DNA of 64,000 bases from positions 124,001 to 188,000 of the forward strand of contig WBMZ01010285.1 of NCBI GenBank assembly GCA_013400975.1, given 5' to 3'. Position 1 is the first letter of the stretch, and every line of letters starts with the position of its first letter. Shown here one piece after another: positions 52,613-64,000 of this stretch. The position numbers and the translations under genes were made by a program. The DNA comes from Atrichornis clamosus. Taxonomy: Eukaryota; Chordata; Aves; Passeriformes; Menuridae. A model generated the notes under the pieces. That model saw nothing but the letters and a program-made list of their open reading frames with translations. It did not search any database and was not told the origin of the DNA.

Positions 52613-55180
52613 TCAAACAATGAGCACAGAGCTTGGGAAAAAATCAGTAGATCTTCCATTTTATCTATCATTTTCCAAGCATGCATACTTAAATACATTA
52701 ATACTTAGGGTAGCACTGTTTATATTTACTTCAATTTTCAGCCAAGGGCCAGAACCAACTCCTAAGATTTATTTTCTCATGATGAAATGCAAACCTTTCT
52801 AAAACATCTGGCATGTTTCATCTGAGCATAAAACGGTTTGCACAACTACATGACTTCAAACTCCTATCACAGATTACTACTTCATATTCACTATGGAAAC
52901 AGACTTTGAGTTCACTTGAGAAATAACTAAGTCATAAGGATTTAACTCCCTGTGCTATTCATTAAAAATAATTATTCACTGCATAAAGGCTTGGTGCTGA
53001 GCGAGTGAACGGTCAGGCTGGAGAATTCCCTTTAGCCGTGGAACAGACATCTTGGATGCACCAAAGATGCCTTTCCTCACACAGCCCCCTTTATTGCTCA
53101 ATTGGAAAGACTATCTGTAGAATAAGATGAGACTTCAGACGCCCATTTAGTTCCCCGCTCCTATATTGGCTTTTCCAACAGGAGCAATGATTACTGGTAG
53201 ACAATAACGATTTTTGCAATGTGAACATCTGTGCAACAGAAAACAGACTGAGATCACATTAATGGCATGTATCTCACTATTAAGCAGGTACCAAATAGCA
53301 AAGATTTTTTTAACTGTCAATAAACCTGACTAAATTCTTACTGAAGGTTTAGCCAATAGAAACACCAAAAGCTTTATAAATCCACAAATGAGATGCTCTT
53401 CAATACCCTTTTGAAATAAAAGAAACACATTTTTTTAAAATTAATCAAACTACTCTTAGGCAAAGCTCTAACTAAGGTCTGGACATATAGAACCCCAAAT
53501 TATGTTAGTTATTGGTCTCACTGCAACAATAACTCAGCCATATTGCCCACTAGCAGCAATTAATTAAATTTAATAAGGAACGCTACGAGTTGTTCCTGTT
53601 TTTAAAATCCCAGCCAGGACCCTAAACAATGCTGCCTTTCTTATTCCAATTTTCAAATGTTTAAAAATCCAATTGAACAAAATCATCTTCAATGTTGGAG
53701 AAAATCCCAATGCATAAAAATTCACTTAAGTGCTCTATTAAACAAACCAACCAAATATATGTGGCAGAAGAAATGTCAGTTTTTAACAAGCTACTGAACA
53801 CCTTATTTCCAGGAACAGAAATATAATTTATCTTTAATAACACGCAGAGAAGTTTTTCCCCATCACTAAACTCTAAATCAGGAATTCACTGAGGATTAAA
53901 AAGCAAACATTAGAAAATATGAACTTGCTGTGCTGAAAATTCTCTATTCATTTCTGTGCATGCAGAAGATATTTCCCTTTCTCTTCCTGTGAACAGGAGG
54001 GTGATCTTAAAAAGCCTGGAATTATTTTTCTCTGTTTAGTATTTGAATATGAAACTACATCACACAACAGAATGCCGAGGGAAAAGAATCAAGCATTATA
54101 CAAGGCCGTAGTACCCATCTAATTTCCTGGCAACTACAGCACATGTGATACAGAGGAAACCAGCAATATTTTTCCAAGTGCCTTTTAGAAAAGCATATTA
54201 CCTGAAAAGACAGGACAAAAAGTAGTGCCAAATTCTCCCGGAAAAAGAGATCAGAGATAGCCTTTAAAGGAGTAACATTACAAATTACTGGCTTCTGAGT
54301 AAGAAAGTTAACAAGTAATTGATCATGTAAAACCATAAAAGACTACGACCAAGACAGGGACCAGACTATCCCATCTACATTTGGAAGACAGGTTAATGCA
54401 ATCAGCACAAAAAAATCCATCAGAGTGGAAAACCATGCAACTATTCCAGTTTACACTGTTATTACTCTAAACTGGTGTTTTAAAAACTCTCATCTGCTTA
54501 CTCATTTGTACTTATTATCAATGCTGTCAACATTATGCTAAGACAGAAAAGTTTAAATAGCTTGCAGAATTACTACAGAAAGCTCTCCAGCTGCATAAAT
54601 TTTACTGGTCTACTCCAGATTGTTAAAAAATCCAAAATAAACAGGAAAAAAATGGCAAAGTATAGCCATCTTATGACGTGGATTTTCAAGTACCAACAAC
54701 TATCTTTCCTGAGCCATTTCTGGATTTGCTACAAATTGGGTCCAAATTCTGGGGTTTTTCTAGCCATATTTCTACAGGAAATTCTACATCAGATTCAAAA
54801 TTCTCTTTTTCAAATTTCAGGTGCAGCCTTAGCACTTTTCACTTGTTCTGTGAAAAAAAAAAAAGTCTCCAATTCTGGTTAGGGCTTTTATTTACAAAAT
54901 CTGCTTATGAAGGCAATCATTCTTATTTGAGACTATGGAAGAGTTCCAGATGCTTAGAGTATAAAATAGGAACTCCACCATAATGAAAGGTCAACGAGCC
55001 CTGCATTCCCACCAGACACCAAGGGCTGGGAGGACAGAAAGCTCCTCAGGAAGGATGCCCTTGCTGTCAAATGTCCTTGCAGACCAAGTGGTGAACTCGG
55101 CTGCTCCCAGCATTGTCAAGGGCCAGGGGGTCTTTGTGGCTCAGAGTTCCCTTGCCATACCACCAAATAAGGATACTTAC
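52613..55180. other. AT-rich non-coding DNA
   Basis: No gene is recognised. A 12-base A run lies at 54,853-54,864. Two overlapping plus-strand frames at 54,535-54,983 are open but have no domain. Confidence 0.5.
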
Positions 55181-55240
55181 CTTAAAGCAATTACTTGTTA
55201 AAGGAAGCACCTCATACATAATCTCTTTCAACCAGGAAGT
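55181..55240 (-). CDS. Possible internal exon, best splice sites
   Basis: On the minus strand, 60 bp lie between a strong acceptor (CATTCTTTTCTTCTCAG) and a strong donor (AAG|GTAAGTATCC). Only one of the three frames is open, it begins and ends on whole codons, and it reads TSWLKEIMYEVLPLTSNCFK. A symmetric 60-bp exon with both signals near consensus is the best single exon candidate in the window. The protein is not recognised and no neighbouring exon is firmly placed, so it could equally be an exon of a non-coding RNA or chance. Confidence 0.28.
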
Positions 55241-58200
55241 CTGAGAAGAAAAGAATGAGGAAGGCGGCAGATGAATATTTTTCAGTCGTTTTTCCCTTTG
55301 CTGGAAGCCTGCATGGTCCCCTCAGTGCAGACCCTCTCTTGCCTATTCAGCTTGGGGATCAGCATTCCAGCAGCATTCAGTAAATAAAAAAAACTGCCTC
55401 CAAACTGCACATGTTATTCACAGCTCAGTAAAAAATAATGCTGGGTCTTTGACACGTGTTTATATAACACCTAATATAAAAGGCTTGTTGCTTTCTCATG
55501 AATAAATATGTGGTGCAGGCCAAAGTCTGGAAGCATTTTCTAACTAAGAAAATAAAATCTGTGAAGTCTAAACTCCAATTCAAATTTTTCTTAAGGTTTT
55601 TAGACCTAGGGTTCAAGTTTGAGACCATATGCAATTAAAACTAAGTAGAGTTGCCAAAATAAAGCATATTTTGTGATGCAGCGATCTTGACTGATTGAGT
55701 TTGTTTATTTATGCTTACACAGAATCTGGTAAACTGCAACAAGTGTCTGAGCTAATGCAAGACAAATTCATCCACCTGGAAACAACCAGTATTTTAATAC
55801 ATAACAATGCTCTAATGGTAAATAGTAGCCTTTCCTACTGGTTGCACTAGTCATTGTAGGTCTTTATAAGACTCAATCTCATCATGTAGCTTCTTCTTAT
55901 CTCACACTACAGTGCTTACACTGGGAAAATTAATATTATAGCATTCCAATCTTTATTATTCTCTACAGTTTGGAGCGACCTGTCTCTTCGACTTTATAAA
56001 TAACCCAAATACTCTGTATGCTTAATTTGCTATCACCATAGTAATTTTTCCAAAGGATGACTCAAATTCTTACTCCAAAATTAAATGCATTTTTTGCAAT
56101 CAAGTCTCTTCTTGTGGCACCAAAGCACTGGACAAAGCTTTTATTCAAAAATCCCTTTCTTCTTCATGAAAACATCATTAAAGCAATCATAATAATCCTT
56201 TCTTTAACATGAAACACTAGGTCTTATATAAGATGTGTTTGCAACATTTACTACCTTGTTAATTCTTTTGTTCACGGAGCAGGCATTTGCTATGACACAG
56301 AGTCTGTCATTCTCATCAACTCAGTGATTCATCTGCCTTTCCTACACGTATCTTCCAACCTGTCTTTCCTAATTTTTTGTTTAGCTTATCACTGTTTTGG
56401 TACTGCTCTCCCTCCTTAGGTTCTGAACCAGCTTTTTCCTTTCCACTGTATAAGGTCTAATGTTTGAAAAGCTTTTGAGCACTGCCATTCGCAGTACTGT
56501 GACTCATTTCTGTAATGACTACAGTTTCCTACAAAAGAAAACTAGTGTTACTTGTCAAATAATTATAAAGAATTAACTTATCCAGGTGTTAGAATGCATG
56601 ATGCAGGGAAACAGACACAGTGGTTAGTACTTAGGGGAAGGCAGAGTAGTCTCTGGTGCTCATGTCATGCTCCACCGCTTTGCTTAGAACCAGCAAAAAC
56701 AGCCAATCAAGAATTGCAACAAATAACTTTTCAGACGGATAAAGGAACATCCTTGAAGATTCAGGACAGTTCATGAACAACTCACACCCTCCAGACCCTG
56801 GGATGTCTGTGCTAACACAGGTTTTGGCAGGACAAACAGGCATATAAAATCCTGTTCAGCTGCCTCCTGTCCTTTCAGCTGGACAACATCCTGTCTCGGA
56901 AGAAGTTGTTTGGGTCACTGTAGTCACCAGAAGTCATCGCTACCTAAGTAAAGACACATGCAACTAAAACCCAGGTCTGGAACAGGGTGAACTCCCTGAT
57001 ACAAGGGAAGGAACTCTAGAAAGGTAGGTGAGGTCTGACCTCCTCCTGACCATTTTAGATAAACACGAATATACTGGTTTAATTAACCTTCCTCATACAG
57101 GCTGCCAGGTGTTTGCTTTGTTCAGCTGCTAGAGGTTCTCTATAATAAATATCCCTTGTTTTCCAGAAATTTTGATTTTTCATGGCTGCTTTGCTTACAT
57201 GAGATAAAAAAGGAGAGCTGTACCACCCACTTAATTTTCTTTCTTTTCCCCTTCACAGACACTGTTTGATGAACATCCAACATTCAGAAACGACTGGAAT
57301 TATGAGACTTCCAGGCTCCCGTTCATTTTCATATGCTAACATAAAAGTAATAGCACACCACTGTTCTCACTCTGCCATTGTGTATGGACCCATTTTTTAG
57401 TTTTAGACTAAAAGACCTCTGAAAGACAACACCCATAATTCTAAGTTTTCAAACCCCGGAACACTTCACAAACACTTCCCACTTGGCTGGCTGGCACTCT
57501 TGATCCAGCTGGCAAACTGATGATTGCACAAGAGGTCAGAGGCAGGACGCGCTTTTTTTCCCTTAAAAAAAAATCCTGGCATCTTAGAACATCATAGCTT
57601 TCAGACATATTTGCCATCCAACACCCAATGGACAAGAGTACTCTACCTTCAGCTTCATTACTTCAATTTGAAATGCAGGTTTACGGACATACTCCTGGTT
57701 AACTAAAGGCACTGCTGCAGATTATCTCATCAAAAGTAATACTATACTTATTTTATCTTACCCTTTTTTATTGAGATGATTTATCTACATGAGCATCTTC
57801 ACTTAATCAAACAGTACTTTTCAGAAGTTCAGAATCTGTTCAGTGGGATTCTGTCTTGCACTGCATCCACTTGATTTATGTCTGCTCAAAAAACTACTGT
57901 CAGAAAGCAGAGCTGTTACTTGCAGAGCATCTACTCTGTCAAACATGGAACAACCCAGGCTCTATCCCAGAAAAACAAGCACCTTTACACAATGCATTTT
58001 TACACATCCTTCAGGTGCATTAAACCCCCATCTAACACCCACTAACTTCCCAGGGCTAAGGTCAATCAGAGAGAACTACAAAGGAACTGAAGTCTTAAAA
58101 CTTTTAGAAAATATCACAGTGGTTTGCATCATTTTTTACTAACTATCATGCTAGTGTAGTAGCTAGGTTTTCTTCTTTCCACACGGACAAGCACTACTAG

Positions 58201-60596
58201 ATTTTCAACTGGATTATGGATTACAAAGCAATAAATCTTGACAAGATCATTTATGAAGTTAACTTCAGAGATACACTTACAATACCAAGGGTAATTGTTT
58301 GCATCTTTGATACTTTCAATAAACATTTAGCAAAGAAAGCTATAAGCATTGAATCCCCTGAACACGTTACTATTCTTTTTTCTTTCTAATACTAGAGCTA
58401 TTGAAAGAATTGGGGCTGAGGAAGAAAACAAAAAATACATTTCTGTTTCATAAATTGCAGCTAGAACAGACCTTAGGAGGATATAATCTTGCCCATCTGC
58501 CTCTCTGATGCTCCCGCAGAATATGAAAGTGGTCAGAGAGCTCAGGAGAAAAGTCAAAATTATCCAAATGCCTGAGGCTGTAAGATGCTCTGCAGTAGAA
58601 GTAATACTATCAAAAGCCACAATAATATTACCTTGCTAGTCACAGAGGACTTTTTGTTATTCTTTTGTCTCCTGAAACGACAACTGAGAACCACAAACTT
58701 TTTGGCAAGGAACACAAGAGATAGATAACTGTAACAACATGAGAAGAGCTTCAGAAGGCAGATGAAAAGAAGGAACAGATGTGGAGCAGGTGTCTGCTCT
58801 CTGCTTATAAAATGATGGTTTATCTGGGTCACCACTGAAATAACAGAAACTTGAAGCAGAACACAATTCCTGCAAAGGTCCCCTTCTCAGACTTTCAGAC
58901 ACCAAATATAAGATTTCAAGCATTCACTGTTATAAGCTAAAGCCCAAGGGTCAATGATTTCCTTACTAATTCAGAGAATGACCAAAAAGAGAAAACAGCT
59001 TGTGGCATTTTTGTCAGAACTGACCTATGGAGATCACAAATACCAAGAAGGCTTGTAGCTGCGTCTCTCACTGAGGAGTGTCTGAGATCACAGTTCCCCA
59101 CAACTACTATCAGGCACCATAATCACAGGTCCTGCCTTCCAGGTAGGCCCATGAAAGACCAGCACCAAGCTCTGAGCCCCTGGCTGTCCTCACTCAGATG
59201 TGCTCTGTAACAACTGCACTGATTAGAAACGAATGGGGATTGAGCCACCTGACACATCGTTATCACAAAAACTTGGTTCAACATTTTCACATGCCCCATA
59301 AGGATTTGTCTCCTATTTGAGTTTCTCTAAACCACATGAGGTGCTTTACGCTGCATGAGAGGAAAAGTGAAGAAGTAGAATGGCTATTGTTCTCATCAAC
59401 TCTGCAAAGATATTCCCTTCAGATGAAGTTTGTGTCATGAAAATAACTGTTTTGAGGATCTAGGACCTAATTTAGGCATTATGCTAATGACTCTATCTCT
59501 GGACTGCCCAAAGCAGCTGGTTCTATCTTCTGAAGAAACAGAGACCATCTACAGGCACACTGTACCAATCACTACAGTAAGTGTTGCAGCTCATATACTT
59601 CTTAACCAGCTACACAAAGCAGGACAAAAATCATCACAGCTGTGGCTGTACTGCTTGCCCCATCCCACAGGGCCATGAGATGTTGTAATGTGTTATTAGA
59701 TGCTGCTTAGTGTTGAAATGAAAATCCTGGGGCTTACAGTCATTGTACACTGACCCACAGAAAGATCCCATGGCCTTCCTAGAAACCTTATTTCTGATAG
59801 GTCAATCTCTAAGAGCACATGCACAAATGCACTTACTCTTCAACTTCCCTCAGCTGAAATGCAAGAAGAAAACCTCCAGTGCCCCAGGGAGAAGTTACCA
59901 AGCAGAGAATCCCCATAAGCTTTTAGTAGCCTCTTTCACCTGCTGGAAAGATCGTCTCGTCCTTGAACTGACACCAGGCTAGCAGAGGACAAAAATCTTT
60001 GAAGTCTTCAACAGCTGCTTTTCACTGTAAGTCAACAGGGGAAATTTATAAGCAAGGGAGAGAGTTTTCAAAAGAAATGGATACTACTTTATGATACTTT
60101 GCAGTCAGTGGTGGCAAGAATGACTAACATCTTCCCAACTCTTAAATAAAATCTATGTTTCAGCTAGTTCTTCCCTCAGCACTAAGTTGTGTTCTTACAC
60201 ACATGGCAGAGGTGCATGGTGAGATCCTGGGCTCTGATGACCAAGAACAATAATACACCAACCAAGGAGCAGAGAAGTATTTTTTGAAGCTGAAAACTTA
60301 TGCAGAAAAGTTTTTTAGCAGCTCAGCAACTTCCTAGTAGCTCTGGCTGGCTTCACTGAACACAGCAAGATGAATCACCATGTTCTGCAGAGGAGATCTT
60401 TACCCCCTTCCTAGACAAGATGAAGACCTTTCTCTATATAAGTCTTTTCTAGAGGAATGTGTTATATGGCAACATACAACTGGCTGCCTGTAACTTCGCA
60501 AAACCACTATTAGCAAAAAGGGAAAATCACTTGCATCAATGTACAAGTGGCACAGAAGCACGTGCACATGATTATACCCACTAGCAAGTATGCCTA
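55241..60596. other. AT-rich non-coding DNA
   Basis: No recognised gene or repeat. A minus-strand stretch near 58,374-58,276 is open up to a donor-like ATT|GTAAGTGTATC, but two frames are open there and the acceptor is mediocre. Other open frames show no domain. Confidence 0.5.
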
Positions 60597-60715
60597 CAGA
60601 ATCACGGTATGGTAGAATATCCTGAGTGGGAAGGGACCCAAAAGGATCATCCAGTCCAGCTCCTAGCCTCGCACAGGAGAACCCCAAGACTCACACCCTG
60701 TCCTTGAGAGCATGA
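60597..60715 (-). mobile_element. CR1 LINE 3' tail
   Basis: The reverse complement of the avian CR1 3' tail is clear on the plus strand: ACAGAATCACGGTATGGTAG, AATATCCTGAGTGGGAAGGG, ACCCAAAAGGATCATCCAG, TCCAGCTCCTAGCCTCGCAC and CTTGAGAGCATGAT. It is about 120 bp long, 5'-truncated, and somewhat more diverged than the 52.5-kb copy. It belongs to the same subfamily type. Confidence 0.92.
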
Positions 60716-62246
60716 TATTTCTTGTCTGTGAAAGCTCTTCCTAAAGGCAGTCTTAAAGCATTCATCTCTGTAAATATTTCTGCATAGAAAACCTGTGGAT
60801 TACCTACGGGTGATGTGATTAAAGGGTTTCAAGAGAAATTGTTTGTGAGCAGAAAATCATCACAGCTGGCATCTAACTGACCAACTGCTTGATTAATACT
60901 GACCTCAAACACTCCAGCTACCACATACAGCAATACCTAAAAGAATTTTCCACATTCCCTCCTGTTATTTTTCTCCCTGCGAAAACATCAGCTCTCTATT
61001 CCTACAGCAAACAGCAAGAGCAAACAACCGGCTCCTTCATCAAAACACAACATCGCCAGGTAACTAAAAGCACCTACATTTCACATTTTCAGACTACAAC
61101 AATAAAACTGTACTTGAGTGTTACCTGCTGTCAGAATTCAAGCTTACAATATAACATACAGTCACATACCCATTAGTTAAACAAGTATAAAACATGCTTT
61201 TTTCTTTTAATCTTGCTATTTATTTGCTAACGATGTCGCCACTTCCCAGGTCATGTCTCCTTATCATTACTACAACAACAAAAAAATGCTGCCAGCAAAC
61301 AACATAAGTACAAAAATTTTAAAGCTAAGACAGACTACAGGGAAGTGCAAGCTTCCTGCAGCTGCTTAAACATGGTTTTATTTCATACTGTGGTCTTAAT
61401 GGGACACCATCATCTCAACTTTGTTAAACCCAGTAATTTGAAGTTAATTCTTTTTTCTGTTCTTTTATTTTTATTTTTTCGACTGTTCATTTTAATAGTC
61501 ACCCTCAATCCAACAAATTTGCAGCTGTAACTTATCAGGAGCAAAGGTTTTAGTCACATGTGAATCGAAAAGCAGCTAGCAATTGAAAACAAATTAACCT
61601 ATTTCCAACCGTGCCTAAGTGGTATTACTGCATTTTCAGAGAAAATCTTTACAATAAGCACAGAAGTTCTGGTAACATTTAGAGCAGGGATGGGAGAACA
61701 AAACTGGGTAAAGGTTTTGCATCACTTGGCTGTTGTGCTTAGGTAGGATGACATCAGTAATTTCCAGGATGGGTGAGGAGGTAGTTAATTCCTAACAGCA
61801 AGCAGAAATGTTGTATGCAGAGGAAACTAGTTTCATACAATCGGAGGACTGACATTTCAAATATCAATAAGCTACCTTTCCCTTGAGAATAAGATAGCTG
61901 GTTTTTGCTGGCACTGCAACTTCCTTGAGCAATTATCTGATCAGGGATTGACAAAGAAAAAATATAAAAATTAAGCATTCTGATCAGTCACTGCTCTCCA
62001 TTACCTTGTAATGGAAACATCTGCATTCAGCTTCATGGAAGGATCATCCACTTCATGGGTGTATCATGGAAGTACATTAGCTATCCTGTGAACTCAGTAA
62101 TCCTGATCAAGTTATTCCTCACTTATGATAGAAACAATTGATTAGAGATACATTGGCACAAACATGCAATCGCAGCAACAAAATTATCCACATTTTCTAA
62201 GTACTCCATATTTTACTCCTTATTTGTCAAATACTAAATTGTATTG
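60716..62246. other. AT-rich non-coding DNA
   Basis: No gene is supported. The right part (about 61,980-62,246) leads into an AATAAA and a long A run and might be the 3' part of a retroposed transcript, but it is not recognised as any known gene. Confidence 0.45.
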
Positions 62247-62279
62247 AATAAATGAGACCAAAAAAAAAAAAAAAAAAAA
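62247..62279 (+). repeat. AATAAA followed by A20 tract
   Basis: A canonical AATAAA at 62,247-62,252 is followed 8 bp later by 20 uninterrupted A (62,260-62,279). That spacing resembles the polyadenylated end of a reverse-transcribed mRNA, although AATAAA is also common in AT-rich DNA. No target-site duplication was found by eye. Confidence 0.8.
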
Positions 62280-62992
62280 GGCAGTGAATCTAAGAAACCC
62301 GTATTTGAAAACCAGTATTTAAAGATTACTGTTAGTCTGGAAGGCATTAAAAGGGGGGACATAAACGCTTAGTTCAGGTCTGGTTAAAAGATTTCCTGGC
62401 TTGTCATTAAAGAAGAGATTTTCTGAGAGGCCCAAGAAGACAGTCTTGAAAGTTAAGCACAAAACTGGGCATTCAGACAAGTCTTTTTCTTGCCTGATTC
62501 TGGGTGGGTTCATTTGACCTCTGGCAGCCCATGTAAGTCAGTTTATCAAAAAGAGTAACTAAATTGGGGTACTCGGTCTGAAAGATTTAAAGCCTGACAG
62601 AGGTGATGAATCCTGTAGTTCAAACCTGAGTGAGCACAAGGTAAGAGCACAGGATTTCTCTTTAAGTCAAAGCCTCCCTCTGAAGCTTGGCACCCAGAGC
62701 TGATGCCCAAAATAGACTCTGTGAAAAATTTTAGCCTGAATTTCCCTTTCCCTCAGCCTGAGCTCTTCAAACTGACATCTGATGTGAAGTAAAAAGGAAA
62801 ATTATAAAGAGTATTATTAAATACTTTAGATGTTGCCTGGAAAGAAATAAGTTTTATTTGTGAAAAGCTATAGCTCCTATACCTGTGTGGCTGCAGAGGC
62901 CAGATAGTTAAATGAAGAAAAAAGTAAACTGACAGCAGGAACAGAAGTAGGGAAACATCCTGACCCTGTGCACTGGGCTCCACCTATTCTGA
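62280..62992. other. Non-coding DNA
   Basis: Nothing recognisable. The sequence is AT-rich with short open frames only. Confidence 0.5.
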
Positions 62993-63014
62993 AACAGACA
63001 GACAGACAGACAGC
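62993..63014 (+). repeat. CAGA microsatellite
   Basis: About five CAGA units in tandem form a perfect short tetranucleotide repeat that is likely to vary in length between individuals. Confidence 0.9.
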
Positions 63015-64000
63015 TTTTCACCACTGTATGATATGTCTGGCAACTTGAATGTGCCAACCTGCTGTGTTTTTTATTGGGGTGTATTTTCATCAGGCAAAGA
63101 TGTAGAAAGAATTATCTAAACCAAGCCATTTTCCTTATCTTTACTTCCCTTTACATTCTTGCTCAAAAGAAATTGAAAACAAATTAGTAACTTCTACTTT
63201 TAATATGGAATTTGCATTTTCCCTTATAGCATGGGTTCTCAATTCAGATAATAATTTGACTGAATCAGCGGTCATTCAGAAATGGTACAAATAGCTCTGG
63301 GTACTAAAACACAGCTTAAGAATAACTTCACACGAATTTAAAAAAACTGTCTTGCCATATTCATACAAGCTCAAGATAATTCAACTTTACAGTTTTGACA
63401 TCTGTAGCTTATTAGTCTCTTAAGTATGTAAAAACACCATTGGCATTTTTCATATTGCAAGTGTCTGGAGATAATGGCCGTGCAGATTTTATACAGAACG
63501 GTGCAAGTAAACTTGCCAAACTTTCATCATCACTCCTTCGGAAACTCTGAGGGGGCCGACTAAATTGGCATTTTGTTTGACATGTACACAGAATGTGCTT
63601 AGCATGCAGAACAAGCATGGCAATAAACCTTTTCTTAACAGCTGTGTTATTTTAGCTAATGATAAACATGTATCTAAAGCCACATATCACCACAACTTAA
63701 ACTGGTGAGAAAAGCTTAGTCACCCCATGGAAGGAGAGGCCATCACGACAGAGGAAGTTGCTTATTTATTCCTTGCTATACAATTAATTGTAAACACAGA
63801 CAAATATACAAACAGTTGTTCTAAATTAAGCAAAATTCATTCTCATTGTAGCTTATATTCTGTCTCTGACCTTGCTGCATCTTTTCTTTACCGACAGACT
63901 CCTACCCACATGAGTGCAATTACAACCAATCTCAGTGGAAGTTGGGATTCCATAACTGAGCAAAGTTTATTTTCCAGAAAGTTTCCTTGCAGTCTGAGGG
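63015..64000. other. AT-rich non-coding DNA
   Basis: No gene, repeat family or RNA gene is recognised up to the end of the window. Confidence 0.5.

Overview
The window looks like bird nuclear DNA, probably Neoaves, and mostly intronic or intergenic. Four copies of the CR1 LINE 3' end lie on the minus strand. Two of them (near 52.5 kb and 60.6 kb) carry the avian CR1 tail, with 8-bp CACAGAAT-type terminal units followed by a conserved GTTGGAAGGGACC-type core. A fragment near 2.2 kb matches the 5' part of the ERVL-type LTR that is common in neoavian genomes. The bulk is AT-rich, with stops in every frame, short simple repeats and no operon-like layout. Lineage and family names come from remembered repeat consensus sequences and were not tested by a search.

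Layout: 0-2.2 kb is AT-rich non-coding DNA. An LTR fragment lies at 2.17-2.33 kb and a possible small LTR or inverted-repeat element at 4.2-4.4 kb. Richer-GC non-coding DNA follows at 4.5-6.2 kb and 8.2-8.8 kb. A relict MIR SINE sits at 12.8-13.0 kb. The main repeat cluster is at 25.8-29.5 kb: an ancient, 5'-truncated CR1 whose reverse-transcriptase region is still recognisable, apparently split by about 1.5 kb of foreign sequence. A short duplication next to the only ambiguous base (N at 31,207) suggests an assembly seam. Further along are a 29-bp tandem duplication (33.1 kb), an older CR1 3' end (38.3 kb), a second MIR-like relict (46.35 kb), two CR1 tails (52.5 and 60.6 kb), an AATAAA plus A20 tract (62.25 kb) and a CAGA repeat (63.0 kb).

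No protein-coding gene can be named. Long stop-free frames occur on both strands but have no recognisable domains, and many overlap each other. Four short segments with good splice-site context are listed as low-confidence exon candidates. They lie on both strands and do not assemble into a gene model, so some or all may be chance. No rRNA, tRNA, CRISPR or bacterial feature is present. I did not find a convincing undescribed system. The observations most worth a second look are the split CR1, the duplication at the N, the poly(A)-tailed 3' end and the best-spliced exon candidate at 55.2 kb.
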